From: an uncultured Lachnospiraceae bacterium
GTDB lineage: Bacteria; Bacillota; Clostridia; Lachnospirales; Lachnospiraceae
Direction of reading: 5' to 3'
Assembly: GCA_910583835.1 (NCBI GenBank)
Contig: CAJTYM010000071.1
Coordinates: 1 to 9,694 of the forward strand
DNA length: 9,694 bases
Part shown: one piece after another, positions 4,373 through 9,694 of the stretch
Layout of the letters: each line of letters opens with the position of its first letter
Numbering within the stretch: the stretch's first letter is position 1
Made by a program: the position numbers and the translations under genes
Notes under the pieces: generated by a model
The model's input: the letters and a program-made list of their open reading frames with translations, nothing else
What the model was told of the DNA's origin: nothing
The model's database searches: none

Positions 4373-6300
4373 AAGCGCTTTATGATTATGCCGAGAGCCA
4401 CCGTTTGTTTCTGCCGCCAGGCTATGTGGAAAAATCCGTCAAAGCATATGTGTCCCTGTCATCACATAATGCGGATTTTACAGAAATAGAGATGGGCGGA
4501 GAGCAGAATGTACTCTGCCCGGATATCGGCAGCCTGGCAAACGGCAAAGATAAATGCAATGTATTGGCGGAAAAGCGTTCAGTAATTTTTGCGGACATGC
4601 CCACAGCAAAAAGCCAGTTTTTCTGGGCTGCTTTGAGGGAAGCCGGGGAGTATGATTCAGCCATAAAGGTTTGCTGGAATATCGTGGAGAAGCCGGAACT
4701 GATAGATATAATCAATCAAAAATTAGATTCCCATAAGGTAAAGGCGGGAGACCGCATTGCCTTTAAGGTAGATGGCAGAACACTTTTGGACAGCAACAGT
4801 ATACGGAGCTGGTGGCAGGAGTTCCGCAAACAGTTTGTGAAAACAAAAGAGAGTGCAGATACGGTCTGCATGATTAGCGGGCAGCCGATTGCCCCGGTTG
4901 CGACAACGTCCAAAATCACTGGGTTACAGTCTGTCGGCGGACATTCCAGCGGCGATGCCTTGATTTGTTTTGATAAGCCGGCTTTCTGCTCATATGGATT
5001 TAAGAAAGCGGAAAACGCGCCGGTGTCAGAGGAAGCATTTGCCGCAGTCAAAGCGGCTCTGGACAGCCTTTTGAAAGAAGCGCCTGTCTTGTCGAATATG
5101 AAATTTGTCCATTGGTACGATTGTGAGATAGGGCGGGAGGAAGACCCTATTTACCAGTGCGGCGATTTTGAGTCTTTTAAAGAGACGGATGATACGCCTG
5201 AAAGCCAGGAAAGCAAAACTGCCGTTTCCGATGAACTGAATTTTTTTGCAAGTGACGATGATGACGAAGAGGAAGAAGAACTGACAGACATAGAAAGGCG
5301 TGAGCAAGAAATTTCAGCAGCCAAAAATGCGGACAAGCTGATTCAGAGCGTGGAATCAGGGAAACGGATAGCGGCAATAGACAGTACATATTATATTTTG
5401 CTGCTGACTGGCGTGGGCGGTCGGATTATGATACGCAGATATATGCGTGGGAAATATGCAGATTTGCAGAAAAACCTGCAAATGTGGCATGAGGATTTGA
5501 AGTTGGTGAATACAGTGGGGACAGCGTCAATTCCAGAATGTAAGCTGAAAGCCCGGCTGATTCGATTGCTGAAATATAAGAAAACAGACGCCAAAGTTTT
5601 TGAACGCCTGAAAGACGAATTGGCTGGCATCACACCCGCGATTGTCACGGCAATCGTAACAGGCGGCAGGTTGCCGGATGCCGTGGCGGAGCGCGCGCTC
5701 AGATATATACGTTCACAGATGCTTGTTTCGTCTGAGTCGGGCAGTTCTGATGGACGAAGCCAAAACACGAAACAGAAAAGTTCCGACCAGTCAGACAGAC
5801 GGAGGGCACAGAGTCTTGATGGGTGGGCCTGCCAATGGCTCAAAGTCTGGTTAATTCGTAAGAAACGTGCAGAAGGAGAGGAGGCATTTCTTTTGGAAAC
5901 ATATAACTTAGAACATCCAAGCCCGGCTTATCATTGCGGTGGTCTGATGGCAGTATATGCCCATATTCAGCGGAGGGCAATTGAGGATGTGAATGCAGGG
6001 GTAATTCAGCGTTACTATGCATCTGCCAGCAGGACCCCAGCGTTAGTTTTGAGCCGGCTGGCACGTCTTTGCAATTATCATCTGGCAAAGCTGGAGAAGA
6101 CGAAATATCTTGAAAGCCGTTTGGCAGAACTGTATGTAGCTTTGGGGGATGAGATACCGGTGACCCTCAATTTGGAGGAACAGTCTTATTTTGCTCTGGG
6201 CTATTATCAGAAATGGGCGGAACTCTACACGCCAAAGGCGAAAAAGGAAATGGGATTGGATGAGGATGAGACAGAACTGGCAAAGGATGAGGAGGAATAG
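4366..6300 (+). CDS. cas8c: Cas8c (Csd1), large subunit of type I-C Cascade
   Basis: Cas8c recognises the PAM, helps melt target DNA and recruits Cas3. The N-terminus (MLKALYDYAESH), VCMISGQPIAPVA (167-179), FCSYGFKKAENAPVSEEA (207-224) and the C-terminal LNLEEQSYFALGYYQ (601-615) are Csd1-family features. The 644 residues are a little longer than most. Two stretches explain the surplus: a strongly acidic insertion at about 270-315 with nine consecutive Asp/Glu (297-305), and a Ser/Arg/Lys/Gln-rich linker at about 455-482 (SSESGSSDGRS and following). The linker lies shortly before the part that corresponds to Cas11c, which can be translated separately (see 5893). ATG at 4366 overlaps the cas5c stop and has AGGGGGCAGGG before it. 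The stop is 3 bases from the cas7c start. Confidence 0.95.
   Translation: MLKALYDYAESHRLFLPPGYVEKSVKAYVSLSSHNADFTEIEMGGEQNVLCPDIGSLANGKDKCNVLAEKRSVIFADMPTAKSQFFWAALREAGEYDSAIKVCWNIVEKPELIDIINQKLDSHKVKAGDRIAFKVDGRTLLDSNSIRSWWQEFRKQFVKTKESADTVCMISGQPIAPVATTSKITGLQSVGGHSSGDALICFDKPAFCSYGFKKAENAPVSEEAFAAVKAALDSLLKEAPVLSNMKFVHWYDCEIGREEDPIYQCGDFESFKETDDTPESQESKTAVSDELNFFASDDDDEEEEELTDIERREQEISAAKNADKLIQSVESGKRIAAIDSTYYILLLTGVGGRIMIRRYMRGKYADLQKNLQMWHEDLKLVNTVGTASIPECKLKARLIRLLKYKKTDAKVFERLKDELAGITPAIVTAIVTGGRLPDAVAERALRYIRSQMLVSSESGSSDGRSQNTKQKSSDQSDRRRAQSLDGWACQWLKVWLIRKKRAEGEEAFLLETYNLEHPSPAYHCGGLMAVYAHIQRRAIEDVNAGVIQRYYASASRTPALVLSRLARLCNYHLAKLEKTKYLESRLAELYVALGDEIPVTLNLEEQSYFALGYYQKWAELYTPKAKKEMGLDEDETELAKDEEE
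5875..5884 (+). promoter_or_regulatory. internal ribosome binding site for Cas11c
   Basis: GGAGAGGAGG inside the cas8c reading frame contains two strong Shine-Dalgarno cores and ends 8 bases before an in-frame TTG at 5893. The encoded residues here (GEE) are not obviously constrained, so the purine-rich run is plausibly kept as a ribosome binding site. Confidence 0.65.
5893..6300 (+). CDS. cas11c: Cas11c small subunit, translated from within cas8c
   Basis: Type I-C small subunits are known to be made from an internal start in the 3' part of cas8c and to line the belly of Cascade beside Cas7. Here TTG at 5893 is in frame with cas8c and has GGAGAGGAGG at optimal spacing. It gives 135 residues beginning LETYNLEHPSPAYHCGGLMAV; an HP-P-AY-GGL/RL-AV opening is where known Cas11c proteins start. 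The product is mainly helical and basic until an acidic tail (LDEDETELAKDEEE). TTG starts are also used by cas5c and the acetyltransferase here, so the codon is not unusual for this genome. The next in-frame ATG (5947) has no good ribosome binding site and would remove the conserved start. The expected length for the family is about 120-130 residues. Confidence 0.7.
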   Translation: METYNLEHPSPAYHCGGLMAVYAHIQRRAIEDVNAGVIQRYYASASRTPALVLSRLARLCNYHLAKLEKTKYLESRLAELYVALGDEIPVTLNLEEQSYFALGYYQKWAELYTPKAKKEMGLDEDETELAKDEEE

Positions 6301-6303
6301 AAA

Positions 6304-7299
6304 ATGGCAATCAAGAACCGTTATGAATTTATGTATTATGTATCCTGCGTGAATGCAAACCCTAATGGGGATCCTGATATGGACAATACGCCGCGCATGG
6401 ACCCGGAGACCATGAAGGGCTATATTTCAGACGTGGCGACAAAACGCCGTATCCGCAATTATGTGGATTTGGCTTATCACGATAAAGATGGCATGAATAT
6501 CATCATACAGCAGTCTACCAATATCAACCGCCATATTGCGCGGGCAAAAAGGGAGGCAGGTTTTGAGGACTGCGCGAAGGAGAAAGAGGCTGTCTATGCC
6601 GGACGCCGGAAAGCATGTGAATTGTTTTACGATGTGCGTACCTTTGGCGCAGTGATGTCCACGGGACCCAATGCAGGGCAGGTCAGGGGTCCGGTGCAGA
6701 TTACGTTTGCCACCAGCCTTGACCGCATATTGCCGCTGGATATGTCAATCACGCGCATGGCGGTAACGGATAAGGCTAAAGCGGAAACTATGGAAGCCTA
6801 TCTGGAAAAGGAGCAGGAAACGCCGGAAGATAAGCTTCGCACCATGGGCAGAAAGCAGCTGATTCCCTTCGGTCTGTATGAGGTGCGTGGGTTTATCAGT
6901 GCAAATCTGGCAGGTGAGACGGGATTTGACGAGAATGACCTGAAAATCCTTTTTGAATCTATTTTAAATATGTATGAGCATGACCATTCCGCCAGCAAGG
7001 GGCAGATGTCAGTCGTTTCCCCATTGATTATTTTTAAGCATGTGGGTACGGACAGCGATGAAGAGCAGCGTGTCCGCCAGGCGAAATTGGGCTGTGCGCC
7101 AGCACATAAATTGTTTGAACTGGTACAGGTTTCCAAGAAGCAGGATGTGGAATATCCCAGAAGCTACCGCGATTATGAAGCATGGGTCGATATCAAGAAC
7201 CTCCCTAAAGGAGTGGAAGTCGGATTTCAGAGCGACCCCTATGGAGAAATCAGTTGGAATCATTTAGAGGAGGGGGAGAAGTGGTTCTGTGAACGATGA
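6304..7299 (+). CDS. cas7c: Cas7c (Csd2), backbone subunit of type I-C Cascade
   Basis: Cas7c binds along the crRNA spacer and forms the helical backbone of the complex, in several copies. The family signature NANPNGDPD is at residues 17-25, followed by VRTFGAVM (111-118), GQVRGPVQITFATSLDRI (125-142) and RKQLIPFGLYEVRGFI (183-198); 331 residues is within the range of the longer family members. GAGGAGGAA before the ATG overlaps the end of cas8c, and only 3 bases separate the two genes. High-level translation would suit its high copy number. The 3' end overlaps cas4 by 11 bases. No abnormality is visible. Confidence 0.96.
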   Translation: MAIKNRYEFMYYVSCVNANPNGDPDMDNTPRMDPETMKGYISDVATKRRIRNYVDLAYHDKDGMNIIIQQSTNINRHIARAKREAGFEDCAKEKEAVYAGRRKACELFYDVRTFGAVMSTGPNAGQVRGPVQITFATSLDRILPLDMSITRMAVTDKAKAETMEAYLEKEQETPEDKLRTMGRKQLIPFGLYEVRGFISANLAGETGFDENDLKILFESILNMYEHDHSASKGQMSVVSPLIIFKHVGTDSDEEQRVRQAKLGCAPAHKLFELVQVSKKQDVEYPRSYRDYEAWVDIKNLPKGVEVGFQSDPYGEISWNHLEEGEKWFCER

Positions 7300-7954
7300 C
7301 AAAGATTACCTGCTGATTTCACAGCTGACCCAGGCGGGTTATTGTCTGCGGCGGGCAGCGCTTATCATGAATGAACAGATTTGGCAGGAAAGCATCGATA
7401 CGGCGAAAGGGCGCATGGAGCATAGGCATGTGCACACACAGAGGGTGGAGCGGCGCGGCAAGGAAGTTAAATTGTATGAGTATGCCGTATTTTCCGAAAG
7501 GCTTGGGATAACAGGGAAATGTGACTGCATTGAGGCGACAGCGGATGACGCTGGCTGCACAATTCCTTCGGTGGATTTTGCTGTGCGGCTGTATCCGATT
7601 GAATACAAACATGGAAAGGTACGTGCAGAAGAGGAATATGAGATTCAGCTGTGCGCCCAGGCGATGTGCCTGGAAGAAATGTACCATACTTCTATCGCGG
7701 AAGGCGCGTTGTTTTATATCTCTTCCCATCGGAGATATCCGGTACCATTGACAGAAGAACTGCGTGGCAAAGTAAATGATACAATAGCGAAGCTGCAGGA
7801 TATCCGGGAGCGAATGGTAATTCCGGCAGCGGATTCCGGCACGAAATGCAAACGCTGTTCACTGCGTGAACTCTGTATGCCAAAGGTTGGGCGTTCTGCA
7901 GAGAAGTACTGTAAAGATTTGGCGTTGGCAGCAAAGGGGGCAGATGAGATATGA
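7289..7954 (+). CDS. cas4: Cas4, RecB-family exonuclease with Fe-S cluster
   Basis: Cas4 works with Cas1-Cas2 to trim prespacers and choose those with the right PAM and orientation. The RecB-type nuclease core shows D79 (GKCDCIE), E105 and K107 (YPIEYKHGK) and a Q120...Y132 helix (IQLCAQAMCLEEMY). The Fe-S ligands C19 (GYCLRR) and C187, C190, C196 (CKRCSLRELC) are all present. GTG at 7289 follows GAGGAGGGGGAG by about 10 bases and overlaps the end of cas7c by 11 bases; 221 residues is typical of the I-C form. The stop overlaps the cas1 ATG in an ATGA junction. All residues needed for activity appear intact. Confidence 0.95.
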   Translation: MNDDKDYLLISQLTQAGYCLRRAALIMNEQIWQESIDTAKGRMEHRHVHTQRVERRGKEVKLYEYAVFSERLGITGKCDCIEATADDAGCTIPSVDFAVRLYPIEYKHGKVRAEEEYEIQLCAQAMCLEEMYHTSIAEGALFYISSHRRYPVPLTEELRGKVNDTIAKLQDIRERMVIPAADSGTKCKRCSLRELCMPKVGRSAEKYCKDLALAAKGADEI

Positions 7955-8976
7955 AGCATATGCTGGAAACGATGTATATTATGACGCCGGAGAGTTATCT
8001 TTATCACCGCAATGATAATATCTGTATTTCCATTGGCGGTGAGGAGAAAGCATCAGTTCCGGTAAATCAGGTGGAATCAATTGTATTTTTCGGTAAAAAT
8101 TCCGTATCGACTTCGTTGTTGTCTTTTTGCTCCAAGTATAATATCACGATGGTCTTTCTGGATATGTATGGGAGATTTTATGGCAGGGTCTGCGGTCCGG
8201 TAAGCGGAAATGTTTTGTTGAGAAAAAAGCAGTATCAGGCAGTGGATGATGACGCATTTTCCTGCCGTTTGGTGAGGGACATCCTGTATGGAAAGATTTA
8301 CAATGGCAAAAATGTGCTGATGCGCTACGCCCGCACAAGCAAAGAGCCAGAAAAAGAGGAGCATTTATATCAGGGGGCGGAAACGCTCAGCAATATAGCC
8401 AAGAAGCTGGATGAATGCCAGACGGTTGATTCCATGCGCGGCGTGGAAGGGGCGGCGGCGACCGCATATTTTTCGCGGTTTGACGATATGCTTGCCGGAC
8501 AAAATGGGTTTCATTTTGAAACGCGCAGCCGCCGACCGCCTCTGAACGAGGTCAATGCAGTATTGTCATTTGTTTATACCCAGCTTACGCATGACATGCG
8601 TTCTGCATTGGAGACAGTAGGGCTGGATCCAGCGGCAGGATATTTGCATACATTAAGGCCAGGACGACCCTCCTTGGCATTAGACTTGATGGAGGAACTG
8701 CGCGCGCCGCTGTGCGACCGCTTTGTCTTGTCCTTATTTAACAAGGGGCAATTGTCGCAGAAAGATTTTGAGACGGACTGCGATGCTGTCTTCCTGAATG
8801 AAAAGGGGCGCAGGACTGTCATCAATGGCTGGAGGGCGAGGAAGCAGGAACAGATTTTACATCCATTTTTGAAAGAGAAGATACCGATAGGGTTGATTCC
8901 ATATACGCAGGCAATGCTGTTTGCGCGGGTTTTACGTGGGGATTTGGACTGCTATCCGCCTTTTGTCTGGAGGTGA
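7951..8976 (+). CDS. cas1: Cas1 integrase (type I-C)
   Basis: Cas1 is the metal-dependent integrase that joins new spacers into the array next to the leader, acting as a complex with Cas2. The helical catalytic domain has E166 (MRGVEGAAA), H233 (YLHTLRPGRPSLALDLMEE) and D245, matching the conserved Glu-His-Asp set. The N-terminal beta domain (residues 1-90) ends before the usual linker. The 341 residues are standard for subtype I-C (about 343). Its ATG overlaps the cas4 stop. The stop (8974-8976) lies within the cas2 ribosome binding site. Confidence 0.97.
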   Translation: MKHMLETMYIMTPESYLYHRNDNICISIGGEEKASVPVNQVESIVFFGKNSVSTSLLSFCSKYNITMVFLDMYGRFYGRVCGPVSGNVLLRKKQYQAVDDDAFSCRLVRDILYGKIYNGKNVLMRYARTSKEPEKEEHLYQGAETLSNIAKKLDECQTVDSMRGVEGAAATAYFSRFDDMLAGQNGFHFETRSRRPPLNEVNAVLSFVYTQLTHDMRSALETVGLDPAAGYLHTLRPGRPSLALDLMEELRAPLCDRFVLSLFNKGQLSQKDFETDCDAVFLNEKGRRTVINGWRARKQEQILHPFLKEKIPIGLIPYTQAMLFARVLRGDLDCYPPFVWR

Positions 8977-8982
8977 TTCAAA

Positions 8983-9273
8983 ATGATGCTGGTAGTCACC
9001 TACGATGTGAATACGACAGAGGCAGCGGGGGCGAAGCGGCTGCGCAAGGTGGCAAAGATTTGTGAGAGATATGGTGTGCGTGTGCAGAATTCTGTATTTG
9101 AGGTTCTGGTGGATGCTGCAGAGCTTGTAGTATTGAAATCAGCGCTTTCAGATGCCATTGATAAAGAAAATGATTCCGTGCGCTTTTACAGGCTGGGGAA
9201 TTCCTATCAGCACAAGATTGAGGTCATGGGCAAGGAGCCTTTGGTTCAGGCTGGCAGTGCATTGATATTCTAA
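8983..9273 (+). CDS. cas2: Cas2 adaptation protein (type I-C)
   Basis: Cas2 dimers bridge two Cas1 dimers in the spacer-integration complex. The ferredoxin-like fold starts with MLVVTYDVNT and its conserved D8, followed by the basic helix RLRKVAKICERYG, the strand VQNSVFEV, and SVRFYRLG; 96 residues is the usual I-C length. GGAGGTGA at 8969-8976 lies 6 bases before ATG 8983; the ATG at 8986 is an alternative start that changes one residue. It is the last gene of the operon and is followed directly by the CRISPR leader. Confidence 0.97.
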   Translation: MMLVVTYDVNTTEAAGAKRLRKVAKICERYGVRVQNSVFEVLVDAAELVVLKSALSDAIDKENDSVRFYRLGNSYQHKIEVMGKEPLVQAGSALIF

Positions 9274-9488
9274 TGGAGAATGGATTTAGCTGGCATTTTT
9301 CTAACTGCTGCGCAGATGTATCTCATACATGATTTGCCAGAAGGTTGGCGCAGAAATTTGTGGAGGAATTTTCTTAATAATGGATAAAAAAAGAAAAAGT
9401 TTTGGTACAGAGTGAAAAAAGATGTTTGCAGTTAGTTAAATTGTTAAATAAAGCAGCAGAAATAAATAGATTTTTGTCTGTTTTTGCG
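9274..9488 (+). promoter_or_regulatory. CRISPR leader
   Basis: This 215-bp non-coding stretch between cas2 and the first repeat becomes very AT-rich from about 9350. Leaders hold the array promoter and the integration signals recognised by Cas1-Cas2 and its helpers. Visible elements are two adjacent palindromes, CTGCGCAG (9308-9315) and ATGTAT-ctc-ATACAT (9316-9330), and a weak promoter candidate, TTGTTA then TAAATA 16 bases later, at about 9440-9468. No clear terminator for the cas operon is seen, so transcription from cas2 may run into the array. The repeats follow in the orientation expected for type I-C. Confidence 0.75.
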
Positions 9489-9643
9489 GTCGCCCCTCGT
9501 GTGGGGGCGAGAATTGAAATAAAATTTTGGCTTGCTGCTCGTGCGATGTTGTCGAGTCGCCCCTCGTGTGGGGGCGAGAATTGAAATACACACGGTGAAC
9601 GCGAAAACAACGGCGCAGGGTCGCCCCTCGTGTGGGGGCGAGA
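9489..9643 (+). CRISPR. type I-C CRISPR array, leader-proximal end, truncated
   Basis: Two identical 32-bp repeats (9489-9520 and 9556-9587) and the first 24 bases of a third (9620-9643) are present. Spacer 1 is 9521-9555 (35 bp) and spacer 2 is 9588-9619 (32 bp). Each repeat has a 7-bp perfect stem, TCGCCCC and GGGGCGA, around a 7-base loop, and ends in GAATTGAAAT; GTCGC at the start and ATTGAAAT at the end are the hallmarks of type I-C repeats. Cas5c would cut at the base of the stem so that the last 11 or so repeat bases become the crRNA 5' handle. These are the leader-end, hence most recently acquired, spacers. I cannot assign their targets. The array stops at sequencing adapter, so the real length is unknown. 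Confidence 0.97.
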
Positions 9644-9694
9644 AGATCGGAAGAGCGTCGTGTAGGGAAAGAGTGTTCTCTTCAGTGTAGATCT
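9644..9694. other. Illumina TruSeq adapter with index (assembly artefact)
   Basis: From 9644 the sequence is that of the TruSeq universal (i5-side) adapter: AGATCGGAAGAGC and the following bases up to 9676, then 8 bases TCTCTTCA (9677-9684) at the index position, then GTGTAGATCT (9685-9694). It replaces the rest of the third repeat and is not genomic DNA. The contig was probably extended by an untrimmed read at a repeat where assembly stalled. Confidence 0.97.

Noticed and set aside
7266..7299. Possible cas7c-cas4 fusion or frameshift at their overlap
   Set aside because: Both genes have normal ends; the 11-base overlap with a GTG start and strong ribosome binding site is ordinary operon packing.
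9374..9610. Open frames on both strands across the leader and CRISPR repeats
   Set aside because: They run through repeats and spacers, have no ribosome binding sites, and arise because the repeat lacks stops in those frames.

Overview
The window holds a nearly complete type I-C (Dvulg-type) CRISPR-Cas locus, all on the + strand in the order cas3 / cas5c - cas8c (with an internal cas11c start) - cas7c - cas4 - cas1 - cas2 - leader - CRISPR array. Gene content, the moderate base composition, strong GGAGG-type ribosome binding sites, several TTG/GTG starts and the small neighbouring genes suggest a gut Firmicute of the Clostridia/Lachnospiraceae kind. That assignment is an inference from general resemblance.

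Layout. Positions 1-767 carry a possible 27-codon ORF, a GNAT-family acetyltransferase (135-707, TTG start) and a 13-codon ORF just before cas3. Cas3 (768-3071) ends at a strong bidirectional terminator (3077-3127). Next comes a small minus-strand gene (3131-3322) of unknown function with a near-consensus promoter of its own (3371-3399), then about 240 bp with only a weak, possibly decayed ORF. A second near-consensus promoter (3560-3587) starts the effector/adaptation operon. Its leader RNA contains an 18-bp perfect palindrome and a 13-bp-stem hairpin ending just before the cas5c ribosome binding site. From cas5c to cas2 the genes overlap or nearly touch, so they should form one transcription unit. 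Behind cas2 lie an AT-rich leader of 215 bp and two full 32-bp repeats with two spacers. A third repeat is cut off by 51 bases of Illumina adapter with an index, so the contig end is artificial and the true array length is unknown.

How it works together (family knowledge). Cas4, Cas1 and Cas2 select and insert spacers at the leader end. Cas5c cuts the repeat hairpin in pre-crRNA and caps the crRNA 5' handle. Cas7c forms the backbone, Cas8c recognises the PAM and Cas11c is the small subunit; together they make Cascade/I-C. Cas3 is then recruited to nick, unwind and degrade the target.

The known parts are ordinary. The points worth a second look are the separation of cas3 from the effector operon by an independently promoted antisense gene, the unexplained palindrome and hairpin in the cas5c leader, the in-frame internal start for Cas11c, a Cas5c without the usual Lys-His pair, and an acidic insertion plus Ser/Arg-rich linker in Cas8c. 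I see no evidence for a wholly new system.
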